DNA of 64,000 nucleotides from Anas platyrhynchos. Lineage: Eukaryota; Chordata; Aves; Anseriformes; Anatidae. Below the pieces are notes generated by a model, which searched no databases, was not told the origin of the DNA, and saw only the letters and a program-made list of their open reading frames with translations. This document shows, one piece after another, positions 54,401-64,000 of this stretch. The DNA lies in the NCBI RefSeq assembly GCF_047663525.1, contig NC_092593.1, positions 22,491,501 through 22,555,500 on the forward strand, written 5' to 3'. The position numbers were made by a program, and so were the translations under genes. How positions within the stretch are numbered: position 1 is the stretch's first letter; each line of letters starts with the position of its first letter.

Positions 54401-56651
54401 TGTTGTGAATTTGGCTAGACTGTGTATAGAGGAAACATGAATCGTATCTTATATGTTGTGGATATTTGGAGAAAAATGTAATCCAACAAGAAAGTCATTC
54501 AACATAGAAGGAATGTTTTGAGTAGAAAGATGCAAGGCAAACATATTCAGAGAACCTTAAAAGAGAAGAAAAAGAAATCCTAACTGGCATTTTAATCCAG
54601 CACCAAGAAACAAAGAGGTAATTCTCACAGCCGTATTTGTGATATACTTCCGATTTCCCTCAAGAGGAATAACTCTCAGGAGACGTAACTGAGGGAAATG
54701 GTATATTCATCTAGGGAAGAAAAAGTTTGCAATTGCATTTGTCTATATTTTATATACATCCAGCAAATCTGAAGAGAATAAAGATCCAAGATTCTCTGGA
54801 GCATGCTGGCCTGGAATAGGGTGAATAAAACTGCCAGCTCCTCAAGTTATCTAAAATATGGAGCTACTTGTCGCTACATGTAATCTGGAGTTGAATGCTT
54901 AAGCTTTTCTTTTGTAACTGTATTTTCAATTCTGTAAGCAATTATCTTGCTCTTTCATTTGCTAGAACAAACTTAATTTTATTTTTTTTTTTTTGTTCTT
55001 AACATTATCTGGACGGTAACAGTGATCTCAAGAGAATTTGAGAGGCACAAGTACCTTCTCCTCAAGGAACAGCAAACAAATACAACTGAATCCAACCATC
55101 CTCTCCAAATGCTACCCACTCAAGGTGTATTTTGAAACTCTCTGATACTTGCACTGTTCTTTCTGCACTGGCCATACAGGTCAGCCTGGGGAGAGGCAGC
55201 ACTGAAAGCTGCGCTGGAACAAAGAATCTCCCAAAGTAAAAAGTACAACTCCAGATCCCTTGTTAAATATCATAGTACATATAACTAAAAAATATATCAA
55301 CATATGCTTAAGGAAATCTATAAAAAGGGGAAATAAATAAATACCCAAAGGGAAGAAAATAATAGTCTTGCAGATTGGGATAAAAATCAAGTTTAGTAAC
55401 TGATATTGTCTGGAATTAGAAATATAGGCTTACAAGAACAAGAAGACACAGCTATGCAAATTGTACTCTGAATGCCTTCTCTTGTTTTTTCCTTTATTGT
55501 TTTTTGTTTAACTCCACTGGAGGGGTGGTTAATTGCACATACTGAGAAAGGCATCACAGCCACATAAAATTCCAATTTGAGATAACACAAATGCAGATTA
55601 CCACAATAATCTTCCTTTTAAAAGACTTCCTTCTTCCAAAACTATCCTAAGGCACATTTACTGGTTGTGACAGAACAAAGATTAAGGGATGGAACATGAC
55701 TGGCTACGTAGATTAACACAAAAATTAGCTTGTTCTAAGTTTTTTTCTAGAGTCTAAGCATGTTAAAAGTGCGTCTTACACACACCTTAACCAGTAGGCA
55801 TCAACATTATGGCTAAATGTTTTCTTTGAGGTAGACCAAGAGTTAATGACAAATTCGCACAAAGTCCCCCTATAACTATTTCAGAGGCCACAGATACAGG
55901 CTCCATTTATTTTTTTTTTTATTGATAAAGATCACAGTCCTATACAACAGAAGATAGATTGTTTAAAATTGTTTCATTCATACCATCCAACAGTTTGCTT
56001 TTCTTTTCCTCTCTTACTGAAAAGCATGCCGTCTGAGGATTTTTTAAAAATTAGTTTCCTCAAGAAATGTAACAAGAAATTGTTAAGGCAGCTCATAACT
56101 TCAGTCAATTTCAAATAATGCAAAAGAAAAGCAAAAGCATCTAGAGCACTGAAAAATAATTTTGAAGAGGAAAGCATAAGGAACTACTTACCTATTGGGT
56201 ATCCCAGTGCAAAGTCATTGCTTTGTGTAGCAAAAATAGGAAACAAACCTGCTTTGCTAAATCGATTCTCAGGACTGGCTACCAACAAGGTTAAAACGCA
56301 GACTAAGAAAAACACAGCAGCTTTGGCAACTAAGATACTGTACAGGAAAGACCAATTCACATTAGAAAAGTTAAGTACCACCATGTTTTTGAACAGTAGT
56401 GCTGGGAGTGCAAAACGTGAGACAAAGTTTCCCAATCCTTTGGCCTGAGTTGACGTGATAATGTTGGCTCTTCCAGCTATGTAGCCACAAAGAATTATTC
56501 CAAAACATTCTAACAGGGCTGGGAAAAGCCTGCTTATTGACATAGAAGGAGGACCGCTGGTGGTATTGAGTCCAACTTGTCCAGGCAAAGCAATAGACAT
56601 ATTAGCTGAAGATGAGAGGTTCTCAGCACTGAAGTCTGAATAGCTATCCAT
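35977..56651 (-). CDS. GPR155: GPR155 / LYCHOS lysosomal cholesterol sensor (15 coding exons)
   Basis: In mammals this lysosomal membrane protein senses cholesterol and relieves GATOR1 inhibition of mTORC1 (established). Coding exons: 56651-56192, 53013-52614, 51342-51177, 50006-49851, 48805-48722, 47419-47299, 46083-45999, 45917-45827, 44702-44453, 43811-43710, 41902-41769, 40528-40433, 39435-39371, 38474-38337, 36199-35977. They give 856 aa (human 870). Residues 1-36 carry three N-glycosylation sequons (N11, N17, N29). Residues about 37-400 form the transporter-like half ([20 protein letters not shown] onward), about 400-720 the GPCR-like half with a long loop (about 540-665), and about 758-845 the DEP domain. 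The ATG at 56651 has G at -3 and +4. An upstream ATG at 56698 overlaps it in another frame. All splice sites are GT-AG and every junction keeps frame. Confidence 0.95.
36200..38336 (-). other. GPR155: GPR155 intron 15
   Basis: This intron interrupts the DEP domain between KGRR and CGAK. It is AT-rich, with no repeats I can place. Confidence 0.8.
38550..38792 (-). mobile_element. CR1 LINE fragment in GPR155 intron 14
   Basis: The plus strand matches the antisense of avian CR1, with landmarks such as ATTGCTGGTTACCTGTGAGA, TTTCAGGTAGTTGTAGAGAG and CCTCCTCTTCTCCAGACTAA. On the minus strand it translates as a piece of the end of CR1 ORF2 ([30 protein letters not shown]). It is truncated at both ends and lies in the same direction as GPR155, about 75 bp upstream of the exon 15 acceptor. 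Confidence 0.92.
38793..38990 (+). mobile_element. possible degraded LTR piece
   Basis: A TATA-like stretch (CTATATATG near 38791) is followed about 140 bp later by AATAAACATTGCTTTGTACT, a layout like the promoter and polyadenylation signal of a retroviral LTR. No terminal TG/CA ends, primer site or genes are seen. It directly abuts the CR1 fragment. Confidence 0.3.
39436..41768 (-). other. GPR155: GPR155 introns 12 and 13 around exon 13
   Basis: Intron 13 is 39436-40432 and intron 12 is 40529-41768. They flank the exon that encodes [20 protein letters not shown]. Both are AT-rich, with nothing recognisable beyond the poly(T) tract. Confidence 0.8.
39443..39472 (+). repeat. 30-bp poly(A), poly(T) tract of the GPR155 exon 14 acceptor
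   Basis: Thirty A on the plus strand are thirty T on the transcribed minus strand, ending a few bases from the acceptor (CCTCTAG) at 39436. It therefore forms the polypyrimidine tract of the exon 14 splice site. Confidence 0.9.
41903..43709 (-). other. GPR155: GPR155 intron 11
   Basis: This intron has a GTAAACC donor and a TGTTTTTCAG acceptor. It contains a CR1 fragment right after the donor, plus A-rich tracts at 42770-42797 and 42828-42853 and a C8 tract near 43281-43288. Confidence 0.85.
43523..43680 (-). mobile_element. CR1 LINE 3' fragment in GPR155 intron 11
   Basis: The plus strand reads AATCACAGAATGGTTTGGAT, then GGAAGGGACCTTAAAGGTCA and GACCAGGTTGCTCAAAGCCC, the antisense of the avian CR1 3' end. 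About 30 bp of the consensus is missing after AAAGCCCCATTCC. The element lies in the same direction as GPR155, and its inner end is about 29 bp from the exon 11 donor. Confidence 0.92.
43812..45826 (-). other. GPR155: GPR155 introns 9 and 10 around exon 10
   Basis: Intron 10 is 43812-44452 and intron 9 is 44703-45826. A 13-T run lies at 44214-44229. Otherwise I see nothing to name. Confidence 0.8.
44461..44519 (-). repeat. GPR155: 24-bp coding tandem repeat in GPR155 exon 10
   Basis: Two complete 24-bp units (44496-44519 and 44472-44495) and a partial third encode [16 protein letters not shown] and QPSPER, residues 583-604. The repeat sits in the long hydrophilic loop of the GPCR-like half, directly before the exon 10 donor. 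Human GPR155 has different, non-repetitive sequence here. Confidence 0.85.
45918..48721 (-). other. GPR155: GPR155 introns 6-8 around exons 7 and 8
   Basis: Intron 8 is 45918-45998 (81 bp), intron 7 is 46084-47298 and intron 6 is 47420-48721. A T-rich tract (46916-46930) is the only clear low-complexity feature. Confidence 0.8.
48806..52613 (-). other. GPR155: GPR155 introns 3-5 around exons 4 and 5
   Basis: Intron 5 is 48806-49850, intron 4 is 50007-51176 and intron 3 is 51343-52613. The donors are GTAGGT, GTATGT and GTAAGT. A short GT-repeat with G runs lies at about 50630-50655. No repeats I can place. Confidence 0.8.
53014..56191 (-). other. GPR155: GPR155 intron 2
   Basis: This 3.2-kb AT-rich intron contains A/T runs (53281-53289, 54979-54994, 55910-55920). 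No gene or transposon was recognised. Confidence 0.8.
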
Positions 56652-56698
56652 TTCCTCTGACCACCTCTTCCAAAAAAAGGAGCATGCAGTGATCTCAT
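56192..56698 (-). CDS. GPR155: GPR155 exon 2: first coding exon with an overlapping upstream ORF
   Basis: The acceptor TTTTGTTTGTTTTGCAG ends at 56699, so the exon opens with ATG at 56698. That ATG starts a 54-codon frame ending TAA at 56534, overlapping the real start at 56651 in a different frame. The real frame encodes [18 protein letters not shown] and then the first transmembrane segments, residues 1-153. The donor is AATAG then GTAAGTAG. Confidence 0.9.
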
Positions 56699-57059
56699 CT
56701 GCAAAACAAACAAAAATATTCATTAACTTCTGAAACCGTGCTTGTAAACGTTTATCGTATCTGGCTTGCTGACAGAAGAGTTTATTTTTAATGCACTTGT
56801 AAGTATAAACGGTGAGAAGAGTAATAAGTAGGTATTGAGAAACAAATCTGAGAAAGTGAAAAACTGAAATACCATTCTGTACTCACACATTCTTCTCTCA
56901 AGTTCACACATCCCAACAAGATAAGTGGTAGAGGCTAAATACTGAAACAGTAATTGTAGCTTGGGAATCCAAAAAGGAAAAAAAAAATAAAAGGATCTAA
57001 ACATCATTGAGGATAAATTATTGCCCTTTAGCCCCTTCCAGTCAGAAAACAGTAATTGT

Positions 57060-57900
57060 TAAATTCTCAGAGTATATTCCTTATTTTCCTGGACTACCAC
57101 TACCTCTCAATTGGGAAAGCGTAAGACTCTGTAAACACTCATTACCATCTTACAATCCTACTTACCTCCTCAACTCACTATCAATTCCCAGGTACGGTCC
57201 TCACATTCTCTTTGCTTTCAACTATCAAATTGTTAATTTTCTTATCTAACTCCCTTTGTTTGCCCCATGACATCTTATCTCAGGTCCTTCCTATGCCATG
57301 TCTTACTTGGTTCTTTTTCCTCTGCAATAAAAGTACACTTTAAACTTCCAACATTGAAGTCCTACCCTTGCTCTCCCTTCAGCTACTGCTATTTCATCTT
57401 TGCTTCCATATGCACAGCTTCAAGCATGGTCAGGAACCCTCCTTTACCTCCACCTTTACATCCTGTTTAACCCAAATTCTGTCCCTGAAACATCTCTTAC
57501 CAAAACCCTCAGAGGCCAAAAGTCTTCTTAACCTTTCAGTATTGGTGTTCCAACCTCATCCTTTGTGAGCACCATACATCATAACCACCTTCTTCTTGAT
57601 CTTGCCCTTCCTTTATCTTTTGTAATTAGAGCTCCTCCTAATTCTCCTCCCATCTCTACTTGATCCTATGGCATTTACATGGGAGGATCCCTCAAAATTT
57701 CTGTGGGTGCTGATAAGGCTCCTTCCTTGTTCCTCTTTTGTCTCCCTGCACCCCCTGCCTCTGTACTTTCATAAGCCCTTATTCAGTTATAAACAGATGA
57801 CTCAGATCTCTTGCTCTCTAATCTAGATCCATCTTCTTTTGTTAAAACTACCATTTCAGCCTGTCTCCAGGATTTCTTTTGTGAATGTCCTGCTGTCAAT
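57060..57900 (+). other. strand-asymmetric, pyrimidine-rich block
   Basis: The plus strand is strongly C+T-rich with few G for over 800 bases, unlike the balanced AT-rich DNA around it. There are no obvious tandem units. It may be an old, unplaced repeat. Confidence 0.45.
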
Positions 57901-59239
57901 TAGAGTCCAATGAGCCTGAAACAGTTTTCCTACGTTCCCAAAGGGATGCTCCCTCAGTTACTGTGGGCTATCTATTTTGTTAGAGGTGACGGAGAACAGT
58001 TAGAAAACCCTCTGCTTCAGGGCACATGCAGACTTACTGGACTCACATTGATATATAATGCTGTCACATGGAAAATTTTTAGTCCATCAGTAGCAGTTCT
58101 TCCTTTGTACACATCCTTGTACAGACATCCAAACAAAGCCACAACAACAAACCCCCCCAAACAACAACTTGTTTCCATGTTCCTTCCCATTCTAAACTGC
58201 ATGCCCTCACTCCATCGTGGAACAACAAGAGCTCTTTTCCCACTGATCAGCCAAGAACATGACATTGTATTTCAATAGATTTTGTGCTTTTTCTGCATGC
58301 AGATGCTGATGTTTAAAAGCAGGTCATCAAAAGACTGAGTAAAACTGCCTGTTTCCTTATTTCTACCCAATATTAGAATCCCTTTTGGTTTTGATACCCA
58401 TAAAGGAACAGCATTTACTGCTCCAACAGCACGCCACCTGCAAGAGTGACTTCTGCCCTGCTATGTTTGCCAGCTGAGTGTCTGGATGTTGTGAGAGGTG
58501 GGTCTGCTCAGAGCTTGTTTGGAAGCCGATATACTGGGAAATCAGTATCACCTTCTGTCTGAAATGTAGCACAGACTAGGCCTAAAACAGAGCCAGTCCT
58601 TTCAGAAGGCAGCGAGCCTGTCCAATGCCATGCTGCCTTCTGCTACAACTGCGTCCTAGTGGTAGTTCAAGTGAGTTTTAAAATCTTATTTCCAGATTTT
58701 TTTTCCAGCTTAAAAGACATTAATATTCCAAACTTGGTTTAGGCTGGCTTGCCAACTTTAATTTTTCAAGGTAGCTTTCCAAAACCTTGGCAGTTACACA
58801 TCTTATACACTTTACACCCACAGTACTGCTGGGGACCACTGGCATCACATCCCTCACGTACTTCTGTACATGAAACCTGGTCACTTCTCTTCAACAGTTC
58901 TGTCAGGCTGAACATACACCGTTACTGAAGATTTACTGCACTAACTGCTCTGAGCAAGAACACTCTCTGAGAGTCTTTCTTCATCAGCATACAGGATTTG
59001 GGATAATTTCAGGAACATGGACACTGCAGCCCACGTATTACCTCAAATTAACAGGGCTGGTCATAAGACCAAGATTATTCACTTATTTGCTTCCATACAC
59101 CCAATTCCAAGTTCCATTTTAGCACGCTGTCTGTGCACGTCAGGCTACAGCAATGCCTTCAAACTATGACTGGCACAGAAACCTAACTTTCATCTTTTCT
59201 CAGCCACAAGAAGTCAGTACTTGAGCATGAGACCATGGG

Positions 59240-59362
59240 ATCATAGAATGAGTCACAGAATGGCTCGGGTTGGAAGCGACCTCAAGGATCACCCAGTTCC
59301 AACCCCCTGCCATGGGCAGGGACACCACCCACTAGATCAGGTTGTCCAGAGCCCCATCTCCA
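59240..59362 (-). mobile_element. CR1 LINE 3' end fragment
   Basis: GATCATAGAATGAGTCACAG, with two octamer-like remnants of the CR1 3' tail, is followed by GGTTGGAAGCGACCTCAAGG and the CCAACCCCCTGCCATGGGCA block. These are the antisense of an avian CR1 3' end. The element is 5'-truncated and minus-oriented, in GPR155 intron 1. Confidence 0.92.
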
Positions 59363-62300
59363 GCATAAAACTACCTCTCATCTCCCAGGCTGTGATGTCC
59401 AGAGCAGTTAGATGGACGCAAGGAGTTGTCGAATTTACTCCAAGCCTCCACACTAATGTAATTGGGCTTGCATCAATGGAAGACACACCCTATTGATGAG
59501 AACCTTGTCACCTACTCTGGAAAGTGGTTATACATCACCTCCTAACACTCCGGACAGCCAGTTCACAGATTTCTTACCATTCCTGTTCTTCCTTGTAACA
59601 GACAGAGGAGGAATAGCCCTTATAAGAACTGCATGCTTGGCAAGGAAGAGAAATTTGACCAGGACTGTAGCTTCTCCACCCCTGCACACAAGTGTTTGGC
59701 AAGGTGCTCCCTACCTTCAAGAAAAGCATACAGAAAACAAGTCATCTTATCACACTCCAATGTTGCACCTTGCTTCCTGCAACTTTGACCTCCCCCAGTT
59801 TCCCAGTATCATGTGCTAACGAAGTACACTTCCCAGTTAGCAAGGGATTCTCATGGACACAGTGGTCGATGGTCTAACGCCACACATCAACGCTAACCCT
59901 ACATATTAATTTTTGACGTGACTAAATCCTAGAGTACTCTGGAAAGCAAGTCCAGATAGCTTCTCCCATTTTGTAGAGACAAAAAATAAGGCCAAGGCAG
60001 ACCGATTTATCATAAATCAAACATATCAGCGGCAAAGCTGAGATTCCCAGTTCCCAAAGCAGGGCTTTGTACAGCAGTGTGGTTAGATCTGTGCACATCA
60101 ATGGCTGGTTTAAGAGCCTCCCCAGCCTCCTTGTATCCTGTCCTCAAAGAGCAGAGAGCACGTAACAGCAAGGTAAATAAGCAAATAAATCAAGTCAGAG
60201 CAAAGGTGAGATCTTGTATGCCCTATTTCACCCCCTGGCATCCTGCATACACATATTCACATGTAGCATAAGTACAAGTCATGAGTCAGAGAGTTTATGC
60301 CCAAAGCTTTTAATGAAAAACACCACAATGCTGTTGTAATTCATCTGGACCGAGCAGCTGCATCATCCGAATCTGTCAAGTAGCCTGGCTACCTCTTCCT
60401 CCAAGGAAAATAACTCTCATTCCAAGCAGGGCTTACTTTCAATGTTGTTTAGATGTTGTATTACAGTAACATACATATATAAAAATAAAAGATACATTCA
60501 CCTAGATTTATTTAGACCCCAAGCTCAGAGAATTATCTCCTATAGAGCAATGGCAAAACTTGCAAGAAATAAAGCAGACAACAAACCCTTTCTCCTACTA
60601 GGAAAATCTAAGGAAGCAGTTGGGATTTGCAAAACATCCAAAAAAGAATCAAGCTTTGTTTTGTCAAATACAGATTTCCAATGCTGAATTCCTGAAAGCC
60701 AGCCACATTCTACATTAGCTGCAAGGTAAAAAGCATTTTTTGGTGCAGCCCTACAACAAATAAAAGCTTGCAGGACTGCATGGAGATAAGACTCTGCAAC
60801 GCAACATGTTCAACCTGCCCCCTACTCTGCTTAGGCATTTTTTTTAGCAATAACAAACTTTTTATATATGTATATAACCTTTTTATATAATAACAAGGCT
60901 TTTTAAAAAAGAAAAAAAAAAAAGCAACATTTAATCTGTACCAGAAGTATATTCTCCTGCCTGTACTTATTTTCCCAAATTCTTACTCACAAAAGCCATA
61001 GTCTACATGCAGTTATGTACAGTGAAAGACTTTTGCAGCCAGAACTTCTTCCTCTCTTTCTCTCCTGAAAAGACGTTTGAGCTATGCAAGCTTTTTGCTT
61101 GCGCAGGCCAGGCGCTCACAGACAAGTCTACCAAGGCAAATGCTTTTAAGCCAAGATCACGCCAGAATTGGTTAAACACCCTCTGTTCCCTCTGTACTGA
61201 AATTATCTCTCCTTGTAAAAATCAGTGCAAAATATGGAATTGGTCCCACGTTATAATTCAGGACTCACTCAAATGAATACACAGCAGGCTGACTCTCGTT
61301 GTAGCAGTCAGCAGCACGTGCTAAATCCCCTATCTTCCTCACAAGATCAAAACTAACACGGATATACACCCACACATCCTACAACCATCTTTTGTAGAGC
61401 ACCACAAGCACTTCTGCAGCCTTCCTTCAGGCTATCTTCACCTCAAACTTTGTTCCAAGGGCCCCTGTAAAGTCAGGCAGGCATGATTTCTGGTGAACCA
61501 CATGAGTTTCAAAGACAGAAACTGCGCCACGGTAAAGCTGTTACTGGCACTCCTCAGAGGGCTTTCAGCATGAATCACCTCTTCAGCTCCAGAGATGCGC
61601 ACATCCCAGAACATTCATGCTTACCACAGACTGTCTATTGCAGAGCCACAGGTATTTTCCAGAAACACAGGCTTTTGATTTACTGATTATCAGTAAATTA
61701 TTTCTCTCGGTTCCTTTTGCTCCACAGGATACGTGCATTTACATAACTGTAGTGAGCCTACATAATGACTAATCACACATTTAGCATACAGCCTTATCAC
61801 ACCTAGGGCTGAACTCAAACTAGCTTCTCATGTGAGCAAAAATGTCTTCAGTTCAGTTTTTAATGAAATCAATATTACTGAGTTGATGCAAAACCAAAGC
61901 CTTATATATTCTACACAGAAAGCCATCAGTTCGTACAGGATGTATAACATTAACTAGTCAAAGGACGCTAAAATAAGCAGATACAACACAGCCCCAAAGA
62001 CAAGAGCTTGGCTTTGCCCACATAGGATATATCAAGAATTTAAGATTAAGATTTGAATCCTTAAAAGCTCTGCCACAGCTACATTGCTGGGAACTAATAA
62101 TAAACACAAAGCTTTTAAGAACAATGCTGCCTCATCCGCTGTTGACTGTGTCAAGAGCAGCTGCTTGCAGCCCATCCGTCAGGTTGCACCCGTAAGAAAG
62201 GACAGTTCAGACATCGTGAGAGGAAGCCTAGCATGAAGACTGACAACAGTTGGAGAGCAAGGAACTAGCACAGTTTACAATTCCCTTGAAATAAACCGGA

Positions 62301-62475
62301 GCACTGATATTTGCCTATGTCTCCTGTAGGCTGTCAATATTTGTAAAGTGTTAAAATTCACCAGACCAGAAAGTCAGTTCTCCAGCAGCTGGGAGTTGAG
62401 CAACATCAGGTTCTTTTCTCAGCACGAAACTAGAGAAGTTGTCTCCTTCTTTCCCAGCAGGAAAAACCCTTTCGT

Positions 62476-62476
<1 letters not shown>

Positions 62477-62506
<30 letters not shown>
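62477..62506 (+). repeat. 30-bp poly(T) tract
   Basis: An uninterrupted run of 30 T in GPR155 intron 1. It could be the tail of a minus-strand retroposon, but no body is recognisable. Confidence 0.85.
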
Positions 62507-63119
62507 CCCTCCTTTGTCCGGATAGTTTTGTTGTTGTTTTGTTTTGAACTATGAGAGATTGTAGGCGATACCTCAATCCTCAATGTACATCTCTCTGGTC
62601 TCTCAGAGAAACTTCCAGCTGACCATTACTCTCACGATAATTCTGGTGACACTAGCAAGACTGCACACTGTTCATAAATTATATCCCACACTGTGACCTT
62701 ATTTGCTACCCTAATGCAATGCAGGAACACCTCACGTGTGACACTAATTTATTCAAGAGGCTGAAAGTTAGACTGGGGCAGGAAAAGTTACCCTTCATGG
62801 CAGCTCCAGCATCTCAGAGAAGAATGCAATGTACATATCTTTATGAGTTTTTACTGTAAGTCAAAAAAAAAGGAAGCATCTGCAGATAGTTACAATGATA
62901 AAATTAAGTGGGAAGAAGTGATTGCTACAGCTCCTGTTCTTGCAAGTTAACCACAAAATTTGCTTTTCTCTTTGCTGGGCCAAGAAGGCAGGTACAGAAT
63001 AACCCCGCAGCAGCAGTTAACCTGAGAAGCATGCCACCACGGGCTTGCAACCCAAACACCGCCACGAGAGATTTCAGGCCTTGCACATCTCTGAGCGGCT
63101 GTTGTTTTCCAGGTCACGT

Positions 63120-64000
63120 TTCCCTTCCCCGTTCTCCGTGCTGCGGTTACGAGGCAGCAGCGGAGCGGCGCAGGAGGGGAAAGTGAGCACCCACAAAACC
63201 CCCAAGCGCTGAGGCCTGCCCCACAGGGGCACCCAACGCTGCTGCGGGACATGGCCGTGTGGGTGCCGGAGGACCCGAGGAACCTCAGACAGATCCCAAC
63301 GAAGCCACAGCTGCCAGCGGCGCAAAAACACCGGGCAAGAAAAGCAAGCGGAAAGCGCACCTTCCTTAATTCCCAGTTGGGCTCATCTGAGGGCTCATTA
63401 GCAGACACACGCATTTTTGGTGCAAGCAGCAGAGCATTTTTCGGCACACAGATCACATTTTGTTGTCAGCATCTCTTGAAAGCCGCCCCGCAGGGCTGAA
63501 GCATCCCTCGCCTCACCGAGAAAGGGCCACGGCAAGCAGCCGCCCCAGCCCCGAGCACACGGCGCTTTCCACGCGCGGGGTGGAAAAATAACAGCGCTAC
63601 CTGCTGTGACAGCTGGCTTCGGGGGAAAAAAAAATACGGAAAGAAAAATACCAGAGGATGGGGGCAGGAGCGGACCGCTTACCTACTCAGCTTTGGGCAG
63701 GCACCTCCGCACGAGCGCGCGTATAGAGGATTTCTCCCCTGCCAAGGTGACCGCCTCCCCAAGGCCGAGGCCGCCGCTGCCGAGGCCCAGGAGGGGAGGG
63801 AGGGAGAGGAGGGAAGGGAGGGGAGGGTCTGGCCCGGCCCCGGAGCCCGCCCCGGCCCGCCCCGAGCGCCGCGGGGGGAGCGCGGCCGCAAAATGGCGGC
63901 GGTGGCCGCGTGCCCTCAGCGTGTCCTGCCCGCGGCTGCTTCTCGGGGCGCACCGCGCTCCCCGCTGCCGGCGGCCGCCGCCTGCCCTCAGCCTCTTCAC
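63120..64000. promoter_or_regulatory. GPR155: CpG island and probable GPR155 promoter
   Basis: CpG content rises from about 63120 and is very high from 63680 to the window edge. It includes GGGA/GGGA-type purine repeats (63793-63828), GC boxes and a YY1-type AAAATGGCGGC (63890-63900). The YY1 motif reads on the plus strand, opposite to GPR155, so transcription may be divergent. Confidence 0.7.
63683..63960 (-). other. GPR155: probable GPR155 noncoding exon 1
   Basis: The donor CTGAGTAG then GTAAGCGG lies at 63683/63682 on the minus strand inside the CpG island. No minus-strand ATG appears in the exon-sized stretch upstream, which fits a 5' UTR exon that splices to the acceptor at 56699. The upstream boundary is a guess because the transcription start is not visible. 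Confidence 0.55.

Larger units (their letters stand above)
56699..63682 (-). other. GPR155: GPR155 intron 1 (5' UTR intron, 7.0 kb)
   Basis: The intron joins the CpG-island exon (donor at 63682) to the first coding exon. It contains a pyrimidine-rich block (57060-57900), a CR1 fragment (59240-59362) and a 30-T tract (62477-62506). The rest holds only small ORFs without any family signal. More 5' UTR exons could be hidden here. Confidence 0.6.

Noticed and set aside
56721..56723. Upstream in-frame ATG (MNIFVCFADE) as the GPR155 start
   Set aside because: It lies in the intron, 5' of the TTTTGCAG acceptor at 56699, so it is not in the mature mRNA. MDSYSDF at 56651 is the first in-frame ATG of the exon.
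57910..58278. 122-codon plus-strand frame in GPR155 intron 1
   Set aside because: No recognised motif, no Kozak or splice context, and ordinary composition for random sequence.

Overview
This window is vertebrate nuclear DNA, most likely from a bird. The evidence is three intron-rich genes in the amniote order CIR1 - SCRN3 - GPR155, three CR1-type LINE fragments that read like avian CR1, no L1 or Alu-like repeats, and short introns with CpG-island promoters. I reconstructed all exons by hand from splice signals, frame and remembered family sequence. No alignment was run. The three coding sequences close without a frameshift or internal stop.

Layout. Bases 60-650 are a CpG island of unknown ownership, with a minus-strand splice donor at 70. 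CIR1 lies on the minus strand: start codon 23450, stop 2240, 10 coding exons, 464 aa. It is a nuclear RBPJ/Notch corepressor with a zinc-knuckle-like motif and an RS-like tail. One CpG island (about 23220-24060) holds the CIR1 and SCRN3 start codons only 140 bp apart, so they are divergent neighbours with a shared promoter. SCRN3 lies on the plus strand, 23591-30787: 7 coding exons, 421 aa, a secernin of the Ntn-hydrolase/C69 family. GPR155 (LYCHOS) lies on the minus strand: start codon 56651, stop 35977, 15 coding exons, 856 aa. It is a lysosomal cholesterol-sensing protein with a transporter-like half, a GPCR-like half and a C-terminal DEP domain. A probable noncoding first exon ends at 63683 inside a second CpG island at the right edge. 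SCRN3 and GPR155 converge tail to tail between about 30.8 and 36.0 kb.

The genes share no pathway that the sequence shows. CIR1 and SCRN3 are linked by a common promoter region, while GPR155 is only a neighbour. I found no operon, CRISPR array, tRNA or rRNA, complete transposon or new multi-gene system. The points most worth a second look are local: tandem near-palindromes in CIR1 intron 7, a GC-AG intron and a 14-nt microexon in CIR1, a 24-bp coding repeat and an overlapping upstream ORF in GPR155, a 30-T tract and a G-rich tract at two GPR155 splice acceptors, and an exon-like ORF inside CIR1 intron 7.
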